Assembly (NCBI RefSeq): GCF_002895435.1 | Contig: NZ_POYJ01000002.1 | Location: forward strand, 620,001-684,000 | Source: Aquimarina sediminis | Lineage (GTDB): Bacteria; Bacteroidota; Bacteroidia; Flavobacteriales; Flavobacteriaceae | Reading direction: 5' to 3' | Length of the DNA stretch: 64,000 nt | Part shown: positions 19,600 to 27,981 of the stretch, in pieces | Layout: each line of letters opens with the position of its first letter | Numbering within the stretch: position 1 is the first letter of the stretch | Notes under the pieces: generated by a model | What the model saw: only the letters and a program-made list of their open reading frames with translations | What the model was told of the DNA's origin: nothing | The model's database searches: none | Program-made: the position numbers and the translations under genes

Positions 19600-19675
19600 A
19601 CCCTTCGAGAACCTCAGGGTACGGATTGCTTACAATATATTTTCTTAGTAGCCGAGGGCTGAGGCTCTCGAAGCC
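19600..19675. repeat. Inverted pair of REP-like units
   Basis: CTTCGAGAACCTCAG (19603-19617) and CTGAGGCTCTCGAAG (19659-19673) are reverse complements with one mismatch. Each is itself bounded by short complementary ends (ACCCT/AGGGT; GGGCT/AGCCC). This is the paired arrangement of REP/BIME elements. No RAYT transposase gene is in the window. Confidence 0.6.
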
Positions 19676-19770
19676 CGGTAGTAGAAGTCGAGTGTTGAAG
19701 TTGACCATTAATACGTCAATTATACCTTTTTTATCCCTTACCGATAAGGGGGTAGCCCATCTGGTGAGAA

Positions 19771-20128
19771 TTCGAGTTGATCGCAAGGTGGTTCCAGCTG
19801 ATAGATTGCCGCTTCGAGCTGATAGTTTATCGTTTCGAGTTGATAATTTGACGATTGTTTTTGATAAAGTCCCGCTTCGAGCTGATAGTTTATCGAATAT
19901 ATTTGATAGGTTCACGCTTCGATTTGATAAATTATCAAATCGAAGAACCATTTTATCAACTCGAACCACCTATGCAGGTGGTTAGAATCACCTCGGGATC
20001 AAATCGAAGCGGCAATCTATCAGCCCGAACTACCTCTGTAGGTGGCTAGAAGCTTGACAATATCAGCTAGAACCACCTCGGCATCAATTCAAAAGACCTT
20101 TTTATCAGCTCGAGTCATCTATGATACC
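19771..20128. repeat. Degenerate 21-bp tandem repeat array A, switching orientation midway
   Basis: Seventeen consecutive units, all 21 bp except one of 22 bp (20044-20065). Units 1-8 (19771-19938) carry the core TTCGAGCTGATAG in forward orientation. Units 9-17 (19939-20128) carry its complement (CTATCAGC/TTATCAACTCGAA types) while staying in the same 21-bp phase. Units starting at 19813 and 19876 differ only at their last base. The forward half reads in one frame as heptads such as RADSLSF, RVDNLTI and RFDKLSN. It ends 115 bp before the CHAT gene. Confidence 0.88.
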
Positions 20129-20243
20129 CCTTTTATACTATTAAAAGGCAGATTAACCACTTTTAGCAAACAGTGTGGTAATTATTATACATCTGATTGA
20201 TTTTTACGTTCTTTGTTATTGATATAGTAACACATTATCTCTT

Positions 20244-23200
20244 ATGAAACCTCTACGATCACTTTTGCCAACCCCTATTTTCTGGATTACTTTTTTTATT
20301 GCCTTATCATATACCAGCTATGCGCAGGTAGAAAAAGACACCTTACTGGCTTCGCAGTACTATAAAACAGCAGATTCTTTGTTAATTGATAGAAAACTGG
20401 ATAGTTCTTTAGTCTATTTTCAAAAAGCATTGCCGCTTTATAAAAAAGCTGAAGTTTGGGAAAGAGTAGCGAAATGCCACAACAAAGTCTTTAATGTCCA
20501 CTGGTATAATCATTCAACATCTAAAGAGTTGTTAGAAAGTGCAAACTTAGCACTAGAGATTTGCAATCGATATTTAAAGAAAAATCATCCAGAAGAGGCA
20601 ACTGCTTATGATAACTTAGGGCGTTACTATCAAGATATATATGATTTTAAAACTTCAATTAGTTTTCTTAACAAAGCACTATTAATACGTCGTAAATCTC
20701 TCCCTAGAAACCATAAAGATTTAGCGATTTCATATCATAATATAGGCTATCTACAGCAGGAACATGGCATGTTTGAAAAATCCTATGAGAACTATCTAAA
20801 AGCATTATCTATAAGAATTAATGTTTATGGAGAAAATCATCCTGCAACTTCAGAATCTTATTTTAAAATAGGAGAAATATATGGGCGGCAAGGAAAATAC
20901 AATGAAGCAATAAGACAATATATAAAAGTATTAAAAATCAGAATCCAAGTATATGGTCAAAATCATGTACAAACAGGAGCAGTATATCGTAGTCTAGGAT
21001 ATAGTTATATGTCTAATTCAGAATATGTGAAATCCGAAATTAACTTAAAAAAAGGATTAGTTATTAGTATTAAAAACTATGGAGAAAATGATATGTACGT
21101 CGCAGGTTTGTATTACGTTTTAGGGATGTTATATAAAAGAGTAGGAAAATATGACCTATCTGAAAAAAATTATCAAAAGGCTTTACAAATTTATATTAGT
21201 TTGCTTGGAAAACAAACTACTCATGTTGCTAATACTAGTTATAGTCTGGCGGTACTTTTTGAAAACAAAGGTTTACCAGATACCGCCATAAATTATTATC
21301 AAAAAGCTCTTGAAATATATCTAAGCAAAAAAAAAGACCATCCCTACATTGGTAATATCTATAGTGGTATAGGAGGTGTGTTTTTTAGCAAAGGAGCTTA
21401 TAAAAAAGCTCGCCAATTTTATAAAAAAGGTTTAGATATAACCCTGAAAACTGTAAAAGAAAAACATTATCTAACAGCAACTGCATATTCCAATATTGCT
21501 TGGACTTATGCCTACCACGAAGACTACGAAATAGCTCTTGAATACAACAAAAAGGCTTTACATATTAGAGAAAATGTTTTTGGAAATAGTCATCCCAAAA
21601 TAGCTGCATTATACAACCAAAGGGGAGATATCCTTGAAATGGAAGAGCGATATATTAAAGCGTTATCATTTTATGAAAAGGCATTAGATGTATACACAAA
21701 TAAATTTAAAGAAGGGCACCCAAGCATAGCGGAGTCTTTAGATAAAATAGGTGATTTAAAACAAAAAAATCAACTCTTTGAAGAAGCACAGGATTATTAT
21801 GGTAGGGCATTAAAAATAAGAAAGAATATTTATCCGGAGAACAACAAGTTTATTGCAGAATCGTACAATAATATTGCTCAAACCTATTTTGATTCTGGAG
21901 CATATCAAAATGCCTTAGAAAATTATTCAAAAGCACAAAAAATAAATATCAAAAAAGATAATAGTAGCACTGATAATTTGTCAATTAACAGCTATTTGAG
22001 TTTAGATGTTTTACTAACAACCTTAGATGGGAAAGCAAAATCTTATTCATCTTTGTATCAAAAAAGTAAAGATTTGGATGATCTTAAAAAAGCAATCCAT
22101 GCCTATAGACAAACTGATACGCTAATTAATAGTATACGACAGACATATACTAATTATCAAGACAAAGTAGATTTTTCTAAACAAACTAAAGAAATCTATC
22201 AAGGAGCTGTAACTGCCCAGCTATTGCAAAAAGATCAACAATCCATAGAAAAAGCTTTTTACTACGCAGAAAAAAGTAAATCCAATACTCTTAAAGAACT
22301 ACTTAATGAAGCTAATGCTAAAAACTTTACAGGTTTACCACAAAATCTGGTGACCTTAGAAAAAGAGCTAAGAATCAATAAAGCTTTCTACCAATCTAAA
22401 ATCACAGAAGAATATTCAGAAAAAGAGATAGACACCTCCAGAGTCACTCATTTCGAAAATAAGCTATTCGGCATCAATAGACGTCAGGATTCTTTAACTC
22501 AGGTCTTAGAAAAAAACTATCCAAAATACTACCTGCTTAAATACAAGGATGATATTGCTACCGTACAGGATATCCAACAACAATTGGATGATAAAACGAC
22601 TGTATTAGAATTCTTTACAGGAGATAGTATTACCTATGCTTTTACCATTTCTAAAAACAATATCGCAGTGCAAGAGCTAGCCACTCCAAAACTTACGGAG
22701 CAGGTAGAAGAATTTCGTAAAACCATAGCTGATAAAAATATTGCTGATTTTAAAGAACAAGCACATGGTTTATACAATCTATTGATAGCTCCTGTGGCCA
22801 AGACATTTGTAGGGGATAACCTTATCATCATACCCGATGGTTCCTTATGGCATCTTAATTTTGAGTTATTGCTGACTCAACATGATAAATCTAATAACCC
22901 GGCACTATTATCCTATCTGCTTAGAGAATATGCTGTGACCTATGCCAATTCTGCAAATCTGTTGTTTGGAGGCACTAAGCATCAAGAACAGACTGAACCA
23001 TTACAAGAGTGCCTTGCCTTTTCCTTTTCTGATAGTACACAAACTGGAGAGACAAGGGCAATGAGTCTGGCTGCCCTTAGAGATGCAGGAGACGACCTAC
23101 CCGGGACTCGCAAAGAAATCAGAGCCATCTCTAACATTATCGATGGGCAATACTTTTATGGATCACAGGCAATAGAAGCTAATTTTAAGAAAAATGCCGG

Positions 23201-23768
23201 ACAATATAATATCCTACACCTTGCCCTACATGGAGAGGTAGATAACGAAAGACCAGAGAATTCCAAACTCTATTTTACCAAAAGTAAGGATACACTAGAA
23301 GACAATTTACTCTATAGTCACGAGCTATTTGCCCTGGATATCCCCGCAGAACTTACAGTACTTAGTGCTTGTAATACTGGAACAGGCAAAATTGCCAAAG
23401 GAGAGGGGATTATGAGTTTGGGTACTGCTTTTCAATATGCAGGTACCAAAAGCTTGCTACTCACCAGTTGGGAGGTATCAGATCAAACCACTCCAGAGCT
23501 AATGAAATACTTCTATACCAACCTTAAAGATGGGATGAGTAAACCCAAAGCCCTGCAACAAGCAAAATTACAATACCTAACCACCGCAGATATCAACAGA
23601 TTAGACCCTTTTTACTGGGGAGCATTTTATCTTGTAGGAGATGCAGCGCCCATTCCTTTTGAGAGTAATACATTACTGTATTGGATTATAGGAATTGTGG
23701 TGTTATTATCATTAGGAGGCTTGTTTTGGTATCGTAGGAGAGCCCGAGGTCGGGTGTCGGAAGTTTAA
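20244..23768 (+). CDS. TPR-CHAT domain protein, predicted periplasmic and membrane-anchored
   Basis: 1174 aa. Signal peptide at 1-28 (ending SYAQV). About a dozen kinesin-light-chain-type TPRs of about 42 residues (GxYxxAxxxYxKALxI...HPxxAxxYxNIG) run from about 35 to 575, then a helical linker, then a CHAT caspase-like protease domain at about 790-1130. The catalytic dyad is visible: His996 in LHLALHGEVDN and Cys1043 in LSACNTGTG. A transmembrane helix at about 1143-1163 is followed by WYRRRARGR, so TPR and CHAT would face the periplasm. The last codons overlap a short dispersed repeat (23744-23760). Target unknown; TPRs probably bind a partner. Confidence 0.9.
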   Translation: MKPLRSLLPTPIFWITFFIALSYTSYAQVEKDTLLASQYYKTADSLLIDRKLDSSLVYFQKALPLYKKAEVWERVAKCHNKVFNVHWYNHSTSKELLESANLALEICNRYLKKNHPEEATAYDNLGRYYQDIYDFKTSISFLNKALLIRRKSLPRNHKDLAISYHNIGYLQQEHGMFEKSYENYLKALSIRINVYGENHPATSESYFKIGEIYGRQGKYNEAIRQYIKVLKIRIQVYGQNHVQTGAVYRSLGYSYMSNSEYVKSEINLKKGLVISIKNYGENDMYVAGLYYVLGMLYKRVGKYDLSEKNYQKALQIYISLLGKQTTHVANTSYSLAVLFENKGLPDTAINYYQKALEIYLSKKKDHPYIGNIYSGIGGVFFSKGAYKKARQFYKKGLDITLKTVKEKHYLTATAYSNIAWTYAYHEDYEIALEYNKKALHIRENVFGNSHPKIAALYNQRGDILEMEERYIKALSFYEKALDVYTNKFKEGHPSIAESLDKIGDLKQKNQLFEEAQDYYGRALKIRKNIYPENNKFIAESYNNIAQTYFDSGAYQNALENYSKAQKINIKKDNSSTDNLSINSYLSLDVLLTTLDGKAKSYSSLYQKSKDLDDLKKAIHAYRQTDTLINSIRQTYTNYQDKVDFSKQTKEIYQGAVTAQLLQKDQQSIEKAFYYAEKSKSNTLKELLNEANAKNFTGLPQNLVTLEKELRINKAFYQSKITEEYSEKEIDTSRVTHFENKLFGINRRQDSLTQVLEKNYPKYYLLKYKDDIATVQDIQQQLDDKTTVLEFFTGDSITYAFTISKNNIAVQELATPKLTEQVEEFRKTIADKNIADFKEQAHGLYNLLIAPVAKTFVGDNLIIIPDGSLWHLNFELLLTQHDKSNNPALLSYLLREYAVTYANSANLLFGGTKHQEQTEPLQECLAFSFSDSTQTGETRAMSLAALRDAGDDLPGTRKEIRAISNIIDGQYFYGSQAIEANFKKNAGQYNILHLALHGEVDNERPENSKLYFTKSKDTLEDNLLYSHELFALDIPAELTVLSACNTGTGKIAKGEGIMSLGTAFQYAGTKSLLLTSWEVSDQTTPELMKYFYTNLKDGMSKPKALQQAKLQYLTTADINRLDPFYWGAFYLVGDAAPIPFESNTLLYWIIGIVVLLSLGGLFWYRRRARGRVSEV

Positions 23769-23842
23769 AGTTTTAAAGCGAACAATAAGAACTCTTATAA
23801 CATAAGTCAGTGAAAGAATATTGCTAATCTGATTGAATTTCT

Positions 23843-23868
23843 TACATTTGCACTGTACAAATAGTACA
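23843..23868 (+). promoter_or_regulatory. Promoter with palindromic operator for the S24/S26-like gene
   Basis: TACATTTG (23843-23850) is a -7 box. Immediately after it, TGTAC-AAATA-GTACA (23854-23868) is a perfect 5+5 inverted repeat spanning the expected start of transcription, so a bound repressor would block initiation. Confidence 0.5.
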
Positions 23869-23929
23869 CGTTCTTTGTAAAACCATACTCCATAGTTTAT
23901 GAATTTATGTTTAATTTTTAAAACTATGT

Positions 23930-24229
23930 ATGATGAATTGGAAAATTCAAAAACTATTGAATGGTGAGACGATTGTCTCCAAAGAACCTGGTAATTCTAT
24001 GTTGCCCATTTTGAAATCAAAACAACCTGTCCTCCTTGAGCCTGTAAATTGGGAAGATTGCGAAGCAGGAGATATTGTTTTTTGTAAAGTAAGAGGGAAC
24101 TGTTTTACGCATTTGGTCAAAGGAAAAAATGCAAAACGAGGATTGCTAATCGGTAATAACCGAGGTCGCCTTAATGGGTGGACCAAAAATGTATATGGCA
24201 AAGTAATAGAGATATTGCCAATGTCGTAG
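23930..24229 (+). CDS. Stand-alone S24/S26-like peptidase domain protein
   Basis: 99 aa consisting only of a LexA/signal-peptidase fold. The Ser motif is GNSMLPIL (S23) and the likely general-base Lys is K64 in FTHLVKGKN, followed by GLLIGNNRGRLNGW, which matches the GD/N box of the superfamily. No HTH and no transmembrane helix. Comparable small Bacteroidetes proteins are annotated S24/S26 family peptidase without known substrate. UmuD-like self-cleavage or processing of a peptide are possible. Own promoter with a palindromic operator. Followed by array B and two terminators about 680 bp on. Confidence 0.75.
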   Translation: MMNWKIQKLLNGETIVSKEPGNSMLPILKSKQPVLLEPVNWEDCEAGDIVFCKVRGNCFTHLVKGKNAKRGLLIGNNRGRLNGWTKNVYGKVIEILPMS

Positions 24230-24320
24230 AAGTAGCGCCAAGAGCGCTTTTTTTGTTTTTAATAAGTACTGCTCTAATTTTTCCTATTCCTTCCTTATTA
24301 TTTAGATTTTTAGTGGTATG

Positions 24321-24593
24321 CGTAAGTTTTTTAGCCTTAAAGGTTAAACATTCAATGTTTTATGTGAGCCGTTTAACTCCAGAGACGAAGTCACGCGTCT
24401 TTTTGACGAAGTGTTTAACTTAGAAAGTAAAAACTTTAGCTTTTAGTATTGAAATTTTAACTCCGAAGGTTAAAACTTTAAGCAAGTAGGTTGAATTTTT
24501 AACCTAACTGCTTAAAATTTTGACTACCATCATTAAACCGAGCGTCTTTTTGACCCAAAATAAGGTCTTTAAGATGAAATACGGCTACTTTTC
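24321..24593. repeat. Degenerate 21-bp tandem repeat array B
   Basis: Thirteen consecutive 21-bp units in strict phase, with core GGTTAAAAyTTTAA. Clear members start at 24342, 24426, 24447, 24468, 24489 and 24510. Two units begin GACGAAGT (24384, 24405), and units 24384 and 24531 share the ending GCGTCTTTTT. One frame reads as heptads VKTLSK*, VEFLT*L and LKILTTI, broken by stops. Same heptad logic as arrays A and C. Confidence 0.82.
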
Positions 24594-24905
24594 ATATACA
24601 TGCTATAAGAGTACTTTGGAAAAAACTAAAGTAAGTCTATATAAAAACATAGATTCCCTCACTCAGAATTACCTTTCCCTCATTGTAGGTTTTGTGAAGA
24701 AACGATGTGTACTACTTTTGAGTAAACCAATGAATATATACACTTAGATCTAAAATCTAAAAAATTGGAATTAAGATGTGAAAAAATAAAGGTTAAAAGG
24801 GGATATTGGATTTAGATATAGGATAAAGTTAAGTATAGATTCATTCCTAAGAGATATTTGATGGATGTTGGAGGAATTAATTTTAGGTTGGTTAGTTGAG
24901 TAAAG

Positions 24906-24938
24906 CGGATGCGGCAATGGGGTAGTCGTATCCGTTTT
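24906..24938 (+). terminator. Intrinsic terminator, first of a tandem pair
   Basis: CGGATGCG (24906-24913) pairs with CGTATCCG (24927-24934) over 8 bp with one G-U, followed by TTTTAATT. Confidence 0.65.
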
Positions 24939-24942
24939 AATT

Positions 24943-24977
24943 AAAAAAGAGCTTCTCATTATAAGAAGCTCTTTTTA
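24943..24977. terminator. Intrinsic terminator, second of a tandem pair (bidirectional form)
   Basis: Perfect 13-bp stem AAAAAGAGCTTCT / AGAAGCTCTTTTT around CATTATA. A/T tracts on both sides would work in either direction. Confidence 0.85.
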
Positions 24978-25404
24978 TGGTTAATTGCATGGTTAATGAG
25001 TTTTTCTTTAGTTAAAAGTAAACCCTTTTGCAATTAGAGTTTGTGTTTAGTTAAGTGGTGTTAAAGAAATTATTATTCCAAAAGTATGATATCAAAGATC
25101 TTCGCATTTAATCAATTGAAAAACAGGGCGTTATGTTTTGTTGAGTTTTGTAGTGCTATTTGAAAACTGTAGAATGCCACATGTGAACTGTGGATTTATT
25201 CCACAATTAGTACGTTAAAAATAAATTTGAGACCAATCCAAAGAATACTTTTTGGGTTTAAGTTTTTTACTTAAAATCGTTGGCAGAATTGAAACTAATA
25301 GCTCAATTGTGATCGGTGCCACAAAAGAATAAAAGAAGGCTATAGAATTATGTTTTGCTAATGTTTATTATGATAATTTTTACAATAACTTAAAGAAGAG
25401 TTTT

Positions 25405-25412
25405 TACTTTTG
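25405..25412 (+). promoter_or_regulatory. -7 box for the Tas-like reductase
   Basis: TACTTTTG matches TAnnTTTG, 59-71 bases before the two candidate ATGs. Confidence 0.5.
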
Positions 25413-25483
25413 AGCGTATTATACCAAAAGGCAATCAAGAATGCTATTTGGTGTTTTCTACCTAAAAATACATGACCAAAGAG

Positions 25484-26515
25484 ATGAAGTATACTACATT
25501 ACCCAATACAGATATCAAAGTAAGTAAAATATGCCTGGGATCAATGACCTGGGGTGAACAGAATACAGAAGAAGAAGGGCACCAACAATTGAATTATGCC
25601 ATTGATCAGGGGATTAATTTTATTGATACTGCAGAGTTGTATTCTGTACCTTCCAGACCAGAAACTCAAGGAAGCACAGAAAAAATTATAGGAACCTGGT
25701 TAAAGAAGAGGGGTAAGCGAAATGATCTTGTCATCGCTACAAAAATTGTGGGTCCCAGAGATTTTGTAAAGCATATACGTACAGATGGGTTTACCAAAGC
25801 AGAGTTTGCTGATGCAATTGATAAAAGTTTACAACGATTACAGACAGATTATATTGATCTGTATCAGCTACATTGGCCAGAGCGGAATACTAATTTTTTT
25901 GGAGTACGAGGGTATGAACATGATGAAAATGAACGATGGAGTGATAATTTTGAGCAGGTACTAAGTTATCTTCAGGAATTTATTGCTGCAGGAAAAATAA
26001 GACAGATAGGGCTTTCTAACGAATCCCCTTATGGAGTGATGCGCTATGCCGAAGAAGCTAGAAAAGGAGCTCCAAAAATGATTACAGTGCAGAATCCATA
26101 TAGTTTATTAAATCGAAAGGATGAGGTAGGGCTTACAGAAGTATTGCATCGCGAAAATATAGGGCACTTGCCGTATTCACCTCTTGGTTTTGGTCAACTG
26201 ACAGGAAAATACCTTGAAGAAATGCCTAAAAATGCCAGGGTAACCTTGTTTCCACAATTCTCGAGATATCATAACGAGAAATCATTTGAAGCTACCAGAG
26301 CGTATAATGAAATAGCCAAGAATCATGGGATTAGTCTTACTCAAATGGCTCTGGCATATGTAAATGAGCGCCCTTTTGTTACAAGTACGATAATAGGCGC
26401 AACAACAATGGATCAGCTAAAAGAAAATATTGGTAGTATCGATATTACGCTTTCTGATACGATTATAAAGGAGATCGAAGCGGTGCATGAGAATAACCCT
26501 AATCCAGCACCTTAG
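25484..26515 (+). CDS. Aldo/keto reductase, Tas-like
   Basis: 343 aa from ATG 25484, which aligns with the N-terminus of E. coli Tas (MKYTTLPNTDIKVS...GSMTWGEQN). An ATG at 25472 would add four residues. NADP(H)-dependent (beta/alpha)8 barrel. The catalytic tetrad is recognisable as Asp and Tyr in FIDTAELYSVP, Lys in IATKIVG and His in LYQLHWPER. The C-terminal cofactor loop is TSTIIGATTMDQLKENI. Physiological substrate unknown. Its 3' end overlaps the convergent radA stop by four bases. Confidence 0.88.
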   Translation: MKYTTLPNTDIKVSKICLGSMTWGEQNTEEEGHQQLNYAIDQGINFIDTAELYSVPSRPETQGSTEKIIGTWLKKRGKRNDLVIATKIVGPRDFVKHIRTDGFTKAEFADAIDKSLQRLQTDYIDLYQLHWPERNTNFFGVRGYEHDENERWSDNFEQVLSYLQEFIAAGKIRQIGLSNESPYGVMRYAEEARKGAPKMITVQNPYSLLNRKDEVGLTEVLHRENIGHLPYSPLGFGQLTGKYLEEMPKNARVTLFPQFSRYHNEKSFEATRAYNEIAKNHGISLTQMALAYVNERPFVTSTIIGATTMDQLKENIGSIDITLSDTIIKEIEAVHENNPNPAP

Positions 26516-27879
26516 CCAAAGAGATACTCGACAACATCTTCAATTTTGGTAACCATTTGGATATTGATTTGAGTATTTTGTAATGATATTTTGTTGTATT
26601 TGGATACAAAAATAGTAGAGAAACCTAGTTTCTCTGCTTCTTGTATTCGTTGTTCTACTTTGGCTACTGGTCTAATTTCTCCTGCCAAGCCAACCTCGGC
26701 AGCAAAACAAAAATCTTTAGAAATAGGAATGTCTTCACTCGATGATAATATCGCTGCAACTACTGCAAGATCTATAGCTGGGTCATCTACAGATATTCCT
26801 CCTGTGATATTCAAAAATACATCTTTGGCTCCAAGTCTAAAACCTGCTCGTTTTTCTAAGACAGCCAGTATCATATTAAGGCGTTTAAGGTTGTACCCAG
26901 TGGCGCTACGTTGAGGGGTGCCATAGACTGCGGTACTAACCAATGCTTGTATTTCTATCATAAGTGGTCGCATACCTTCTACTGTAGAGGCTATTGCTGT
27001 ACCACTTAATTCTTCTTCTTTTTTTGAAATTAAGATTTCGCTGGGGTTACTCACTTCTCGCAAACCACTTCCTTGCATTTCATAAATACCTAGCTCAGAT
27101 GTTGAACCAAATCGATTTTTTAGAGCTCTTAAAATTCGATATACGTGGTTTCGGTCTCCTTCAAACTGAAGTACAGTATCTACCATATGTTCCAGGATTT
27201 TTGGTCCTGCGATAGTGCCGTCTTTTGTAATATGACCAATTAACAAAACCGGAGTGGCAGTTTCTTTGGCAAACTTGATTAACTCGGTGGTGCATTCTCT
27301 GATTTGAGAAATACTTCCTGCACTACTTTCTATATAATCACTGTGAAGGGTTTGTATAGAATCTATAATCACAATATCTGGTTGAATCTCTTCAATTTGT
27401 CTAAAGATATTCTGAGTTTTGGTTTCGGTAAGGATTAAGCAGTTATCAGTTTTAGAATGTATACGTTCTGCACGCATTTTGATTTGCTGCTGGCTTTCTT
27501 CTCCAGAAACATATAAGGTTTTATAAGGTAGTTTAAGGCTAATTTGTAGTAATAATGTACTCTTACCTATTCCTGGTTCACCTCCTAGTAGCGTTAAAGA
27601 ACCAGGAACCAAACCTCCTCCCAGGACTCTGTTTAATTCTGCGTCATCAGTATTATAACGAGTTTCCTTACCCGTACTAATTTCAGAGATGCGTAAAGGC
27701 TTGGCAGTTTTATTGGTTTTTGGACTAGAAGTAGCATTTTTCCAGTCACTTTTAGAAGCTTTCTGAACTACTTCTTCGGCAATAGTATTCCACTCTTTAC
27801 AAGATGTGCATTGTCCTTGCCATTTGGCATATTGTGCACCACAATTCTGGCAAAAAAAAACAGTTTTGGTCTTAGCCAT
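26512..27879 (-). CDS. radA: DNA repair protein RadA
   Basis: 455 aa RecA-like branch-migration ATPase used in recombinational repair. N-terminal four-Cys zinc finger (CQNCGAQ...CTSC, residues 10-30), Walker A GGEPGIGKSTLLLQ near 95, the RadA-specific KNRFGST motif near 250, and a C-terminal Lon-protease-like domain with a degenerate catalytic site. Length is standard. Transcribed away from the hydrolase gene, with a terminator hairpin between them. Confidence 0.97.
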   Translation of the reverse strand: MAKTKTVFFCQNCGAQYAKWQGQCTSCKEWNTIAEEVVQKASKSDWKNATSSPKTNKTAKPLRISEISTGKETRYNTDDAELNRVLGGGLVPGSLTLLGGEPGIGKSTLLLQISLKLPYKTLYVSGEESQQQIKMRAERIHSKTDNCLILTETKTQNIFRQIEEIQPDIVIIDSIQTLHSDYIESSAGSISQIRECTTELIKFAKETATPVLLIGHITKDGTIAGPKILEHMVDTVLQFEGDRNHVYRILRALKNRFGSTSELGIYEMQGSGLREVSNPSEILISKKEEELSGTAIASTVEGMRPLMIEIQALVSTAVYGTPQRSATGYNLKRLNMILAVLEKRAGFRLGAKDVFLNITGGISVDDPAIDLAVVAAILSSSEDIPISKDFCFAAEVGLAGEIRPVAKVEQRIQEAEKLGFSTIFVSKYNKISLQNTQINIQMVTKIEDVVEYLFG

Positions 27880-27930
27880 AAAAGATTGATAAGATTGTAA
27901 AAATACTATTATTTTAATAACTCTATAAAC

Positions 27931-27962
27931 AAAAAGAGATCCTCATTTCAGGATCTCTTTTT
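27931..27962. terminator. Bidirectional intrinsic terminator between hydrolase gene and radA
   Basis: Perfect 13-bp stem AAAAAGAGATCCT / AGGATCTCTTTTT around CATTTC. It lies 20 bp past the stop of the minus-strand hydrolase gene and so ends the panC-to-hydrolase transcript. Confidence 0.9.
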
Positions 27963-27981
27963 GTTTGTTGTGAAGGCATGT

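Larger units (their letters stand above)
19354..20243. other. 890-bp repeat-rich intergenic region upstream of CHAT gene
   Basis: No credible gene. It contains REP-like sequences at 19454-19474 and 19600-19675, two short copies of a GTCGGGTGT-type motif (19520-19536, 19683-19699) and the 21-bp repeat array 19771-20128. Long ORFs on both strands here are by-products of the 21-bp periodicity. Confidence 0.75.
24230..25471. other. 1.24-kb intergenic region with 21-bp array and double terminator
   Basis: No supportable gene. Array B (24321-24593) occupies the first third; 24600-24900 is featureless AT-rich sequence. Two terminators lie at 24906-24977 and the aldo/keto reductase promoter at 25405-25412. 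With no closer plus-strand gene, the terminators most simply end the transcript of the S24-like gene, which would then include the array. Confidence 0.65.

Noticed and set aside
19581-19985. 134-codon plus-strand ORF and 123-codon minus-strand ORF (19598-19969) in the same place
   Set aside because: Both are kept open by the 21-bp periodicity, extend over REP-like sequence, lack a credible promoter or homologous domain, and overlap each other completely.
23930-24229. Phage repressor or prophage marker (S24 domain)
   Set aside because: No HTH domain and no phage genes nearby.
24178-24747. ORFs of 81 and 75 codons downstream of the S24-like gene
   Set aside because: They translate array B and adjacent low-complexity DNA and have no recognisable domain or start context.
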